From contig CM030944.1 in assembly GCA_018136815.1 (NCBI GenBank), positions 2,891,834 to 2,955,833 of the forward strand: 64,000 nucleotides of DNA. The letters run 5' to 3'. This document shows, piece by piece, positions 43,401 to 55,428 of the stretch. The notes under the pieces were generated by a model. The model saw nothing but the letters and a program-made list of their open reading frames with translations, was not told the DNA's origin and searched no databases. The position numbers and the translations under genes were made by a program. This stretch comes from Isochrysis galbana (Eukaryota > Haptophyta > Isochrysidales > Isochrysidaceae). Numbering within the stretch: the stretch's first letter is position 1; each line of letters starts with the position of its first letter.

Positions 43401-45878
43401 AAACTTAGGCTAAGCGCCCTCCTCCTTTTCCGCTCTTCGAGCCTCGCCGCTGCCACCGCCACCGCTACCGCCACAGACGTCTTCACGGCCTCGTCGCCCG
43501 ATGAACCATCTCTCACTTGCGCATGGTCAATGGAGGGCGGATCCTGTGCTGCCTCTCGAGCATCAGGCTCACTGCGTTGGGACGAATGCCGAGTTGATCG
43601 GGGCTGCTCATGCTGTTGTTTCCGTCGCGCAATCGCCTCGACGTGAGACTCTACCAATTCGCTCCCTGCAGCGAGCGCGTTCAAATTCGCGAACCCAGCG
43701 ACCCCTTTGCTTGATGTGACCATGCCGCCCGTTGTGTGTGCAGCGGCATCCGTCTTAACGGTGAAGTCATTGGTAAGAGGCAAAGGGCGCAAGAGGCCCC
43801 AGGCTGCGACACCGGCCTCGTGGTGGGCGCGCTCGATTTCACGCGCACGCCGCTTCTGCCAAGCAAAGGGGGAGGCGCAAATGAGGTTCCCTGCACCCAT
43901 GCGAGCTCTCCTTTCGGTACAGACATGGACGGAGGGTTTAGTACGATGCATGCGGGTTGTCTCCGACTTGTGCAACGTGCGAAATGTCAGATGGCGCAGA
44001 GGGTGTTGGGATAAATGCGCGTACCGCAACACTGCCCCGAAACGCGGATTGAATGACAATTGCTGCATGGCTGCGCCTCGACCGCTCTGCTTTGGGCATC
44101 AGCAGACCTCGCTTGCTAGAGCTCGCATACCAGCGCCACTTGCGTTGCATGCGCACAGCGCACCGCTCTTCAACAGCCGTGGACCCAACGCCAGAGCCAG
44201 CATTGATGACGAGGAGTGGGGCCGCGTTTCCAGTGCCCGCAGTGTACGTCGCGGGGGTGATAGCCTCGCTGGGCACGCCATCCGGATTGCGCAAGGTGGT
44301 GGAGTATTGGCATGGCTCAGAGGTGTGAGAAAAGTCGAGGCGGAGCGAGATGATGGATGGTGTTTGCTGGAAGTAGGGAAGAAAGTGGAGCTTGATCTGA
44401 AAGCGTGAATGGCGACGCACGTGAGGTTCGGAGAGCCGCACAGGGTATGCGGGCATCAAGTCAACGATAAGATGTGTCAGGATGTGAAAGCGCGGACCTC
44501 ACGGGCTGAATAGACTGTGCACTGTGGATTGGGAACCCCTCCATGCACATGTCCGGTTCGATTTCTAAGCGCACGCCCGCGAGGGGTAAGGATTCGTGAT
44601 TGCCTGCTCACCTCAACCTCCCGTGCAAGCCCCTGGCCTGTTGGCGGCGATTGAGCCACTCGACGCGCCTGTGACCTCGACGTCGGCAGCTGTTGCTCTG
44701 AAACGGGCTTTTCTCGAGGTACATCCGGGTGCTCGTCAAATGGAGGAGGCTCGAAGCCCGGATGCATCGCTCCCAGGTGCGATGCGGCGCCATCCTCTTC
44801 GGAGGATTGGTGAGATGCTTCGGCTGGCCGTTCCCCAATCAAAGCGTTCGGCAGCTCTGAGTGCAGTAGGAGCGCTCGCTGGCCTTCAGCAGCTCGTAAA
44901 CTGAACGGCTGACGAAAGGTGCGAAAGACGGGGCGCATGCTACCACCCATCACCTCCACAGTGACACGCTACGGGGACGTGGAACATCAAGTGTCAGTGG
45001 CGCCCTCTAGTCAACCGAGACGGGGGGTTTCAACCAGCTTTGTCACGCAAACACCTGTCACGCGAATGATTCCTCCTGGTGACGTCTCTGGCACATGCCA
45101 ATCGCGTATCTGGAGCCTGCATGCAAAGAACTTGCCGCACCTGCACTAGCGTTGGGTCTGTGAAGGAGATGAGCAATCCGTGCTTTCCGTCTTCGATCGC
45201 GCTGACAAACGTCCGTGCGGTCGTGGTCATCTGTCCGGTCTCGTCAAAGATGGCGGCTAACGGGGACTCGGAAGGGAATAGCTCCTCCATCGCTGCACGT
45301 TCCAGCTTTCGTCGCGCGACGCGCCCCCGATATACCCTCTGCATTCTGGCAGCAGCGACCGCAGCGTGTGCTGTCATGTCAGCCAGGTCGAGGTCGAACC
45401 CGTCGCTCTCGGAGAGGCTGCCCAGCCCATCCTCACCATCGCTCTCTTCGACAACTGGAGCCTGGGCCATCCCGCCTTGCAGCGGTCGTGGCGCTGTCTC
45501 GCCGGCCGCCTGTGCGCCGTGCACCCTTGTACGATCCTGTTCTGCGCCGGTTGCCCCGCCCTCGCTCCCCTGGCTTGCGACGGCGTCCTCCTGCCCAACT
45601 AGTGGCGCGCATGCCCCTCCCGCCTTCGCAGGTGCATGCGCCTCCACCCGCGCGCGCTCGCTAGAGCCCAGACTGTCCTCAATGCTGAGGCCCGACTCTC
45701 CTGAGTCGCTCTCTCTGCCGCTCTCTGCGGGCACCTCGATGCGGACGAGCTCGCCGGCATCGTAGCCCGGCGGCAGATCGAGCTGGAGGTCACGCCCGCC
45801 GTGCCGCAGCAGCATCCGCCCGCCCGATCCTGCCAGCTCGCTAGGCACGCGTACCTCCACCTCGTCGAACTCCTCCAT
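40445..45878 (-). CDS. Large IQ-motif/coiled-coil protein, 1625 aa, four exons
   Basis: Exons 45878..45141, 44968..44612, 44396..44025 and 43855..40445 all join in phase 0. The third junction rebuilds an IQ motif (HAAIVIQSAFRGSVA, then KRRAREIERA), which supports the splicing. Further IQ-type calmodulin-binding motifs are at about 175-193 (AARMQRVYRGRVARRK), in exon 3 (CAVRMQRKWRWYASSSKR) and in exon 4 (AALRIQAAHRRRLA and STLQGGWRGHSERR). A Ser/Pro-rich linker precedes a helical, ARM/HEAT-like region (ALVQVALLQACGQLGSPSLL), and the C-terminus is a long coiled coil. The N-terminal ~50 residues (GRDLQLDLPPGYDAGEL) resemble short beta modules found in other algal proteins. A calmodulin-regulated scaffold, perhaps ciliary or centrosomal, is an inference. 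Confidence 0.65.
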
Positions 45879-46799
45879 CCTTTCGCTCTACCCGCCTTCC
45901 TCTCTCCCCCTTTCCTTCTCTTGGATGCCCCCCCCCCATCCACCTTTTGTTTTCCCGCCCCTCTCCTACTCGTTAGAAATTGTAGTCTTGTAAAAGGTGT
46001 TGTTGGCTAGCACCCCTAGCCCCTAGCCACATACACCGGACGAGCCATGCACCAACCGTGCACACCCCCATCGCGGGGGAGGGGCTCCGTTGCCGATGAG
46101 GCACGGTCCCTCAGCACTAAGATTAAACTAGGACAACAAGAAAACTTTGACACTCCCCCATCGTCGAAGGCGAAAGGCGAATCCCTCTCTCCCATCCGAC
46201 GTCCGACGCCATTCGCCATTCCCGCCAATTGTTTTGAAAGTTTATGAAAGATACAAGCATACGCCAAGGCTGAATCGAGCTCAAGTGAGATGACGCATAG
46301 GCCGACGAAGGATTCTCATTAGGCCGATGATGATGGCGTAATGGCTCCACTACCACTATGGCAAAGACCAAAGAAAGGACCTTCTAAGACTAAGACCTGC
46401 AAACCTTAACAGTAAGAGTAAGTAAGAGTGTTTGGAGGTTGACCGGTGGAACATGCAGAGGCGCGACAAGTCGCAAGTCGGGCTAGGAGATAGGAGATTC
46501 TCAAAAAACCTTCTAATATTCTTACCGCACTCGCGGCGAATGGAACCACTACCTACTACACATAGTACATAGCATACTTTCTACACCCCCACTCCCCGGC
46601 CCTTCTTTCTCCCCCCGCCATCAGGCGGCTCCCCCCGTGCACTACTAGGGGGATAGGGGTGAAGGGCTTAGATATGGTCCGGTGGCCCGCGCCACCCCCC
46701 GGTGATCTTTCCCCCCCTTCCTCCTGTGTCTCCGAGTGGGCGGCGGCTTCAGTCCCGACTTATCCTGTAAACAGGAGCGGGACTTACCAATTTTTCGGT
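45879..46799. other. Intergenic, no gene seen
   Basis: Pyrimidine-rich on plus at 45890-45970 (the upstream side of the IQ gene). 46505-46530 (AACCTTCTAATATTCTTACC) resembles 9010-9030. Short C-runs; otherwise nothing recognised. Confidence 0.35.
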
Positions 46800-47180
46800 G
46801 AGCGGAGTTCTCGCTCCGCCCACCCCCTTCTCCGCGCCCTCTCTCCCCTCTCCTGCGGCACGCGCGATGGCGCGCCTGCGGCAGGCCTCCAGCTGCCCTC
46901 TGGCGACCCCTGGAGGCTCCTGGAGCCTGGAGGCCAGCTCAGGGGGCAGAGGAGGCTGGGGCTGGGCCCTGGCCTCCCCTGCCTCTCCCTCGCTGGCGCT
47001 CTCGAGCCTCAGGGGCCCCCACGCTGCACCTGTCTGCCTGTCGACCAGGGGGGGAGGGGGGGTTGGAGCAATGGGCTGGCCACGACTGGCCAGGACGAGC
47101 GAATCAGGCGTGCTTGTGAGTGAGAGAGTGGGTCAGCAGGGCAGTGGCCTCCTGGCAAGCCATCAGGCATCTTCTGATTG
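46800..47180 (-). mobile_element. S-element copy, partial, inverted
   Basis: The reverse complement of this segment shares with 6181-6600 the GCCTGATG-type block near CTTGCCAGGAG, the GGCAGGGGAGGCCAGGG stretch and the GAGCTG border. Ends are not defined and no flanking duplication was found. Confidence 0.55.
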
Positions 47181-47536
47181 TAGAGGAGTTCTTGTCTCCA
47201 TGGTTGTCACTTGTCTCTCACACGCAGACGGCACGCCTCATTTGGAAGAGTGTGACAGGGGCAGGCATGAAGAGCTACTCTAAGACCCGGTGGTGGTCTA
47301 GGTGAGGTCGTTTGCCTTCATTTGGTACCCAGTGTGCTTGGCGCGTGGAGCGCGGGCGGCACGCCTGCGGAGCGCACAAAGCGCATCATCCATCAGGCGC
47401 TCGGCTTCGACGCCCTGTGGGCGAAGGGCGATCCCAATCACCCCCAGAAGAAGCGCCCCGTCGAGCAACACCCTCCTATACCAGACCTCATCCTCTTCGG
47501 AGCGGAGGAGGCGAAGAAGGCGTACGCGCGAGGGAG
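47181..47536. mobile_element. Spacer with a K-element end
   Basis: GAGGTCGTTTGCCTTCATTTGGTACC at about 47308-47333 is the K-element terminus in plus orientation, truncated right after it. Downstream, one frame reads a TKRIIHQALGFDALWAKG string with no known family. Confidence 0.45.
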
Positions 47537-47816
47537 AACAAACAACTCTCTGGGGAATGCCGCCCGCTCGTGCAGCCCTCCTCCCCAACTCGTGCAGCGC
47601 TCCCAGGAAGTTGTTGATTTCCCCCCCTACCCCCGTACGCGGAAGGTTGTCAGATTCTTGAAAAAACGAGCACTTCGGGTCCTCAAATCTGACAACGTTC
47701 CGCGTGAGGGGGGAGGGGGGAGAACAAACAACTTTCTGGGGAATGCCGCCCGCTCGTGCAGCCCTCCTCCCCAACTCGTGCAGCGCTCCCAGGAAGTTGT
47801 TGATTTCCCCCCCTAC
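47537..47816. repeat. Tandem palindromic repeats, 184-bp period
   Basis: Two ~97-bp copies at about 47537-47633 and 47721-47816 differ at only one or two positions. Each is itself an imperfect palindrome (AACAACTTTCTGGG facing CCCAGGAAGTTGTT). Between them lies another inverted repeat, ACGCGGAAGGTTGTCAGATT at about 47637-47657 facing AATCTGACAACGTTCCGCGT at about 47685-47705. The layout recalls foldback or MITE-like elements. Confidence 0.7.
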
Positions 47817-48855
47817 CAAGGCGATGCTGTTCTCGTCGCGTACGTGGTGCTCCTGGGCCTCTCCTTCGGGGTGCTCGCGGGGGGCGCAAAACTCTTACCA
47901 GGCCCTAAATGCCCGTAGCCCGTAGTCACTTCTCCAACATGGGTCCCGAGGAAAGCTCCATGAGCCATGAGCTCCCCGCAAGAACCGCGTTCCGCGCTAG
48001 CTGCCGGCGCGCCCTCGCAGGCAATCTCCAAAAGTGAGATCTGCCTTGCTCTGACAAGGGGGGGGGGATGCCACAGGCATGAGCGCATGAGAGCGTGTCG
48101 GGGCGATACGATCGGCGGGAAAACAAGACGAGAGACAACAGGGAGTGGCGGGAACACACAAGGAAACAAAAGGGGCGGAGCGATAAGAAACAAGGAAGGG
48201 GAGCCTAGGGGGCCGCACACAAACCTGGAGGACTCCCCCCCCCCCCCCGGCTGCGGAGCAGCGAAGAATATCGGTGGGTGACAGTCAGTCGGTCATATGA
48301 CGGCCAGTCAATCGAGTGGCGGTCGGCCGCTCGCGTGACGGTCAGTCGGGCGGGCGATGAACATCACAGGAGTAACAAGGGAGGGGGCCTACGAAAGAGG
48401 GATATATCCTGGGGAGGATCTTCAAAGGACCCCGACGTGACCGTCGGAACTCCCCCTACACACAACAAGGAGTGTATATAGAAGTGCTCCTCATCAACTC
48501 CAATAAGATTCTACCTGTCCTCCATGACCCCCCACCTCACCTCAAGCGGCAGTAGTGCTGTTGTGGTTATGGTTGACACCGCAAACACCCTTATTTCCGC
48601 GTGCATGTGTGTGCTCGTGCTCGTGCTTTCCGCACCGGTCACCCGATCATACCACGACTTTGGCGTGCACACAATGGGAGCGCATGCACATGACGATCAA
48701 GCTCAGGTTGTCGAATATCAATCGAGCACCATGGCGTCGAGGCACGTGTCGAGTTATAGACTTGAGCGCCAAACACTCTCTCTATCGGGTGGGGCATGTC
48801 TGACCCCTTCACAGTGGCGAGAGCCCCGAGGAGCGAGATGAACCGATAGGCCGCA
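47817..48855. other. Repeat-rich spacer: b561 scrap and dispersed repeat
   Basis: 47818-47882 is a ~65-nt near-identical, inverted copy of the final helix segment of the cytochrome b561 fragment at 9350-9415. 47925-48055 matches 783-905. A C-run is at about 48236-48250. The remainder (48260-48855) shows no gene. Confidence 0.5.
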
Positions 48856-50214
48856 TCAGCTTGCGGCCAGCTTTTCCTGGAGAAGCCCGACTAGCTCTCT
48901 AAGCTTGCGATTCTCTCCTTCCAACCGTCCGACCTCCGCCTCGGCGGAGCCATCGTCGCCCTGTGAGAGCTGCTCCCTCAGCGAATGGATTATCTTCTCC
49001 TGTCTGTCGATTTGCACTTGCTGCTGTGATACTCGTCCTGTGAGGTCGGCCACCCGCCGTTGCGCCTCCCCCTCGGCGGTGTCATCGGAAGACCTCAGAG
49101 CCGCACCGCCCCCACGCCGGTATTTGTCGAGCTCGTGCCGCAGAACGGATATGAGGTGGTTGTCGTTGTCTGACTTGTCCAACAGCATTTTTAACTTCTC
49201 GCGCTTGCTACGCACGTCCGTCTCCAAATTCTTGATACGCGCTGCCTGCGCGTCTGCACGGCGCCGAGCTTCACTCAGATCATTGGTGAGCTGCTGTTCG
49301 ACGACGAGCAGACGCTCCAGCTCTACTCGGCGCTCCTGCTCCATATTCGCGAGCCTGTCGCGTGCGCGCTCCCCTGAGCGGCTCGCTGGGCTCCCTGGGC
49401 CGTCTGGCCCTGTGCCCTCTGCAGCTGCAACACGGCGTTGCGCTTCCTTTAGCTGATCCTTTAGGAGCGAGATTTGCTCAGCACGGCCCCGGGCGTTGGA
49501 GTTGCCCTCCATCAGCCGGGCCACGCCGTCCGCTGAGCCCACCTCGCGCTCGAGCGCACGGCGGTACTTGGCGAGCTCACTCTTGGCACTCTCGTGGCTC
49601 ACCTGCATCTCTGACAACCGTTTGCTCATGTCTGCAAGCCGCTGTTGCAGCTCCTTGGTCTCTCGGTTTGGGGAGGAGGGGCCGCCGGGCGTGGAAGAGG
49701 TGCCCCCACCGCCACCGCCCGGGCATTTTTCTCTCTCCTCCTTCGCCTTGAGCTGCTGGCGTAGCGAGGCGAGCTCCGCGGCAAGCTGTGCGCTGTGTGC
49801 CTTCTCGCGACCTAGTGCCATCGTCGTCTGTTTCGACCGGCTGGCGAGCTCCTTCAGCTTGGCGTCGCGCGCATCGGCCGCGATGCCATCCTTGGGGGCC
49901 GCACTCGTGGCTGCACGTCCAGCGGCAGCGCGCTCGTTCGCCGCCTGCATACGAACCTCCTGGATCTCCAGGTCTTTCTCCTCGAGCTGCAGCTCAAGGA
50001 CCTGCAGCTTATGCTGAAGGTACGTCAGTTGGTCGGCGCTCGGCTCGGCGCGTGGCGCAGCACCGCTCCGTCCGGCCGGGGCGGAGGGCCCGGCGGCGCG
50101 ACGCGGCGGTGGCATCCTGCTAGCGACGAGCGCCGGCTGGCCCAGCTCCTCCTCGTCCGATTCCTCCTCTGCGAGCTGCGCGCGCCACAGCCGCAGCTGC
50201 TCTGAGTCGGCCAT
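48856..50214 (-). CDS. CCDC13: CCDC13-like coiled-coil protein, 452 aa, intronless
   Basis: Almost the whole chain is coiled coil. Several blocks match the order seen in animal CCDC13, a centriolar-satellite protein needed for ciliogenesis: DAKLKELASRSKQ (about 117-129), ELQQRLADMSKRLSEMQ (about 188-204), LEREVGSADGVARLM then ARGRAEQISLLKDQL (221-255), and SKREKLKMLLDKSDNDNHLI further on. A short acidic N-terminus (EEESDEEE) and a Gly-rich break (about 165-182) interrupt the coil. The frame is open upstream of 50214 but only through a CT-rich tract, so the ATG at 50214 (MADSEQLRLW) is the natural start. Homology assignment rests on motif order read by eye. Confidence 0.75.
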   Translation of the reverse strand: MADSEQLRLWRAQLAEEESDEEELGQPALVASRMPPPRRAAGPSAPAGRSGAAPRAEPSADQLTYLQHKLQVLELQLEEKDLEIQEVRMQAANERAAAGRAATSAAPKDGIAADARDAKLKELASRSKQTTMALGREKAHSAQLAAELASLRQQLKAKEEREKCPGGGGGGTSSTPGGPSSPNRETKELQQRLADMSKRLSEMQVSHESAKSELAKYRRALEREVGSADGVARLMEGNSNARGRAEQISLLKDQLKEAQRRVAAAEGTGPDGPGSPASRSGERARDRLANMEQERRVELERLLVVEQQLTNDLSEARRRADAQAARIKNLETDVRSKREKLKMLLDKSDNDNHLISVLRHELDKYRRGGGAALRSSDDTAEGEAQRRVADLTGRVSQQQVQIDRQEKIIHSLREQLSQGDDGSAEAEVGRLEGENRKLRELVGLLQEKLAAS

Positions 50215-52262
50215 CGGTGGAGGAGGGCGCGAGGAGGGGGAGGGAGAGAGGAAAGAAGGGAGGGAGGGCGCGGCAGGCGGGGGAGGTCGAGAGGGAGGGA
50301 GGGAGGAGGGGGAAGGGGAGAGAGGGAGTGAGGGAGGGGGAGAGAGGGAGGGAAGGGGGGGAAGAGAGAGAGAGCAGCGGAGCGAGCCCACCCCCCGCGC
50401 CACACACCAGCACAACGGCGGCAATGAGAAAAGAGGGAGAGAGAGAGAGGTTTTTAGATGTTAGATAGTTGGCAAGTATTGATTTTATTGTAGGATATGT
50501 CGAGGTGAAGTAAGTACCAAGGGAGAGAGAGAAAAGTGAAATGAGCGAGGAGGAGAGGAGATCGAGGAGAGGGAAGAGAGAGAAGAGAGAGAAGAGGAAT
50601 GGAGGAGCACCCACACCCAATAATTGTGATTTTAGAAAGTTTGAACGTTTCGATCGATCCAGTCTTCTAGGGTGGTCACAAACAGGAAACAGGAAACAGG
50701 GGCTTTTTAGCTATTAGTAAGGGTTGGGCTGCATTTTTGACCGTGGCGCGATGCCCAATGAAAAAGCTCCGGGGGGGGCTACCTGGCGCTACGAAAATCT
50801 TCGCCAAGAAATGGTGCGATCCGCCCCCCTCTCTCCCCCTCCGCCCTCCGTCACGCACTCACGCTCTACCGGTAAATAAAGAATTGGCGGTCGCGCCGCC
50901 TGAGGACGAAGACCGCGTGCTGCGGCCGCATCATTGGACCTGCAGGGTTGGCAACAGACGGGCGGGCTGAGACGGGCAAATGGGAGACATGAGCAATGGG
51001 GCCACTGTGCGAGGACGGAAGCAGCGAAGCAGCCGCCTTGTTCGGGTCGGTAGAGCGAAGGTCGGCGGGGAAGCGCAGCGACTGCAGGCTCTCGAGACTA
51101 GACTTAGCATCGCGAGTGCCGCCCTTAGTGTGAACGAATGTGCGCGCGCGTACCCACTTCGTAAGAGTGCGAGTCGTGTAAATGATGCGAGCATGCTAGG
51201 ACTCACCCGAGGGAACCTCTCGTGCCGCCATCACCTGGTATTCAAGTGGGGCATTAGCGGATTCGGACACTCGGCATTTGATTCCCGCCCGATGCAGCGC
51301 CGTGTCGGGCTGCCGACAGTCCGACCGTCCGACCACCCCCTGACCCTCTGGCATCATTGCCCGCGCAGCCCACCCGGCCCACCCAGCTCCTCACAGCGCG
51401 CAGCGCGCGCACGCGGCTACCTTGGCTACCAGAGTACCAGAGGCAATAGCGATAGTGAGAGCTTGTCCGAGAGTGAGACGGGAAGTTTGGGAGAGGAGGA
51501 GGAGCGCTCATGTTGTCTCCCGTGGGATAGCTGGGGCTTTGGATGCCTTGGGATCTTAGCATTCGCATGTCAACATTGAATATCAGCATCAACGCTCGGT
51601 CGGGCCTATTGCCTTAAGCGCGCACCGCTGCGCAGCTGCGCAGCAACAGCAACCACGACTAGGCCCCGATGACCGATGACCCTCTTAGGTAGCTTTGTCT
51701 GGCGCGCTTCCTAGGAGGAAGGGGGTGGGGAGAGGCCCACCCATACCCTTGTGCCTAGGCATGCCCATTTTGTGTAGGATATGGCTGAGCTATGTGCACT
51801 TGCAGCCTGGAAGCCTGGAAGGACACGATAGATGACAGGAATGAAGTATGAAGTATAAGTATACTGTTAGAATGACAGGACGGCGAGGCACGGGCACGGG
51901 GGTCGAACGGCGTACCGGCTGTAGAGGTGCGAAACTGAAGCTATTGGTGTGCTGGTAGCCTGACCACCCTGCATGTCCATGGCCATGGCTGAGTGCCTTT
52001 ATGCCTTTAGTGGGGCCCCAAGGCCCCAAGCAGCTATGGCCAAAAAATACCAAGGGGAAGGACAGGGGTGCTAGGTGCTAGGAGTTGAGTAGGAGTACAC
52101 ACCGAGTACAAAACCTTTTCGACACAAACGATTATTTTGTGCGCGCTCTCTCTCTCTGTTCATCTCTTCTTTATCTCCGTGTTCCCTTTTTATTCTTCTT
52201 TGCCACCACTTCCACTCGCCTTCTCGTTCTCCCCCCCCCACCCCCCAAGCCGCACGAGCGCC
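50215..52262. other. Intergenic with purine tract, nothing else recognised
   Basis: 50218-50360 and 50420-50600 are GGGAGA-rich on plus (CT-rich on the CCDC13 coding strand, directly before its start). 50900-51600 has open frames without family features. The last ~110 nt before 52263 are CT-rich on the coding strand of the next gene. Confidence 0.4.
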
Positions 52263-54023
52263 ATGTCGGCTCTACCGGTTCTACCGGTCGCCGCCGACTC
52301 GTCCCTCGGCACGGGGGGCGCGGCGGAGCGGGAGGCGCTGACGGCGCGCGTGACGGCGCTCAAGGCGCACGTGCGCCGGCAGGACCAGGCCATCGCTGCG
52401 CTCCTCACTAGCCAGCCGCCTGCCGACGAGCCACCGGCTGAGAATCTGATTGCGACCATCAAGAAGCAGCTTGCCCAGCTCCATGAGGTGCTCCACGCCA
52501 AGGAGCGGGCAATCCAGGAGCTGCGTCTCAAGGTGGACGCTTCCCTGCCCCTTCACGCGTGCAATCGCCTGGTCCTCGCCACCCATGGAAGTGTACACAG
52601 CTGACAGCGCCCGCTCGGCGCAGGCGCGCTTCACGCGAGTTGGCGAGATTGCGCTGCAGACGAGGGCGCTGGTGGAGGAGGCGACGAGGCTACAGCTGCT
52701 CGTGGCCGAGGCCAAGGCTAGCTTGGCAGCAGAAGAGATGAGCAAGCGCCGCGAACGTATCGAGTCGCTCCGAAGCCAGTCCGCCGCAATGGCCGCATCA
52801 CAAGCAAAGACCAAGGCCCGGTGAGCGCCTGCTCAGACTCGAGGAATAGGTATCGCGCGGTGGAACGGACGGACCCTGCCGAGCGTGGTAGAACTCGTCA
52901 TACTTACCGGATGATCATCTCATTGGGCGACTGCCTGCTTCCCTCTGCAGACAAGCTGAGTCTCGAGCTCAACGATACAAGGGGTGGGAGCTCCTAATGG
53001 CATGCGCAGCCAAGCTTGACGGAATTGGCGAGCCCCTCCATAAGGCGGTTGATGTAGTTGCACGCGAGCACGACGCGCGCTTCGCGGCGCATGCGAGACT
53101 CGCGGGGCCCGATGCAGCAAAGGCGGTGTGGATTGGTATTTTGAATAGAGAGGTGCGCCAGCGTCACGATGCCATAGCACGTCGTTGCTCCATTGACACT
53201 TGAGAGTGGCATTCCGCGTTCATATCGATTCCCTGGTTGCCTCCTCTCGCAGTTGGACGTCATCAGCCATGAGATTGTTGCTGCGACGGCGGCACGCGAT
53301 GCTGATGCCGCGTTGCACGTCCGCAAGATCCGTGAATTGGAGGCGAAGGTTGCCCAGCGACGCGAGGAGGTGTCAAAGGAGGAGGAAGGATTGCGTAAAT
53401 TAACTGCGGACATACGAGAGGTTGCGGCGGCAACACAGAGAGCAGATCGGAAGGTACGATCCCTCGAGAAGACCGCCGCGTCGAGAAAGGAAGCGGCAGC
53501 CAAGACCGGGGCCTGTGCGGAAGCGCATACGGCCAAGGTGGATGTGGGAGCAGCCATGGCCGTGCGCAATGGCGACGAGCGCTCCACCACCAAGGCTGCG
53601 GGTGGCGCCTCTATGAGCAGTGGGAGTGGCATCCAGCTAAGCAGTGCGAATGGTGATTCGGGTTCTGAACCGACTATATCGGTCGATGCCAATGCTCGCG
53701 GGGCGAAACAGAGGTCAGATGGCGAGGGGGATGCTCAGAAGATTCGGCCGGCCCAGCCGGCGCCATCGACCGAGGCGCACACAGCACACTCCAAGCCCGG
53801 GAGCACTGCAAATGCAGCACCCGCGCCTTCATCGGCGAAGAGTGCGGAGACACCCGCGCCCAGTCGTGGTGGTGCGCGTGCTCCACCAAAGCACGGGCAA
53901 GAGACGATGAGTGAGCTCGAGCGATACCAACTGTTGATGAAAAAATGGAAACATCGGTTGGAGCCAGAGAAAGCTACCACGGGGACGAAGCCGCCCGCTG
54001 GCAATGCAAAATCCTCAGACTAA
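52263..54023 (+). CDS. Coiled-coil protein of unknown function, four exons
   Basis: Exons 52263..52532, 52624..52820, 52951..53152 and 53253..54023 splice in frame to 479 aa (donors GTGGAC, GTGAGC, GTGCGC; acceptors GGCGCAG, TCTGCAG, TCTCGCAG). Helical coiled-coil stretches run from about residue 22 to 310: ALKAHVRRQDQAIAALL, IKKQLAQLHEVLHAKERAI, VEEATRLQLLVAEAKASL, LEAKVAQRREEVSKEEEGL. The last ~140 residues are Ser/Ala/Pro-rich, ending in a basic helix (ERYQLLMKKWKHRLEPEK). I do not recognise the family. It sits next to CCDC13 and the IQ protein, so a cytoskeletal role is possible but unproven. The exon 2 acceptor is the least certain junction. Confidence 0.65.
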
Positions 54024-54959
54024 TTGCGGGGGTCGAGACCTCACGTATCCCTCGTCCAACTTCCGCTGCCTTCAAGTGGGCCATGCTTCTATATTGACAC
54101 ACCCATGTCCAAATTGAAACGTGCATCACCCACAACGTGCGCATTGTCTGTGGCCATGTGTGGAATATTGACTCATTTGCACGGATAGGCCAGCATGCTT
54201 GCATGTCATTTGACATTTGCTCCCCGATGCCCGCAATGTTCACATGCGCTAGCATTAGGGAGCGACAGTTTGCTTCGATCTTGTATGTTGTTGTGCTTTT
54301 CTTTCGGCTCGGCATGTGCTTTTTCTTATGTGCCTTATGACTACTTGTACTTGTTGCTGTGAGGTCGTGAGCGTGAGAGTCCTAATGATTGGCGCATCAC
54401 GCCGCAATGCCGTCTTGGCCTTTGCACTGTTGTCATACACGTGCTGTTGGCAAAGTGCTCGTTGCCCCAGCCCTGGCTTGCTCACTCAGCTGCTTTATTC
54501 TCACAAGCGCAACTAAGTTCATACTCAGTTCACATGGGGGAGGCGCCTCGTGCCCTCCCCCTCAGGCCTCAGGCTCCAATTCCCCTCCGGGGGGCCTGTC
54601 GGTGACCCTCAGACCTCAGACTCGGCCTTCCGCCATGAGCTGAGCAATCAACACCCAGACCCTCAGTGGGCGCGGGTCAGGTGGCGCACTCCCAAACCCG
54701 CATGGGCCAGCACTCGTACTAACCTCCCCAGGCGAGAAGCGTTCAATCGCCATCACCCACAGATGGAAAAGCGTTCAATCGCCACCAGCCTACACGTGGA
54801 AAGCGTTCAATCGCCATCACCCCCACGTATGGAAAAGCGTTCAATCGCCATCACCTCCCCTTTCCCCGCAAGGGCCTATGTATGACGTGTTCCCCATTTG
54901 ACACCATGAAGATCCGCGATTTTGAGGAAGACTGAACACACACATTCAAACCTATGCCC
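54024..54959. repeat. Spacer with S-element scrap and a ~27-bp minisatellite
   Basis: 54510-54620 begins CAACTAAGTTCATACTCAGTTC, an S-element left end, followed by its GC-rich border. 54733-54861 holds four tandem units built on AGCGTTCAATCGCCATCACC with a GGAAA spacer. The reverse complement of the same unit recurs at about 62375-62490. No gene is seen. Confidence 0.65.
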
Positions 54960-55428
54960 GAGGTGTCGTTCCGTCAATAGTGGGACATCAGTAGAATTGA
55001 GCGATCAAATGTCCACAGTTGTATTGTAGTTGTTTAACATTAGATCTTGTTAAAATTATAAGAGAGAGAGGCCGTCAAAGCTTCTTCGCTAATCACATCG
55101 GTGCACGCCGTGCATGGGCACGGCGCGATGTGCATCGGTCCCCCCGCGGATACGCCGTGCGCGCGCATGTCAACCCGTTCCATGTGTGTAGCCCCTGCGG
55201 CCCACAACTACGTAAACTGGCCATATAAGAGATGTTTCGTTACACAGCGCCTGTGATGACTTGCAATCACATGTGCACGCCGTGCGTGGGCACGGCGCGA
55301 TGTGCACCGGCGCACCCCCGCGGGGGCGCCGTGCGTGCGCATAGCAACTTCCAGGAAGGTGCACGTCGTGCGTTCACTCTTTTCGCGGGGGAACTCTGGG
55401 CGCGGAGGACGGGCGGAACAAAGTGTGA

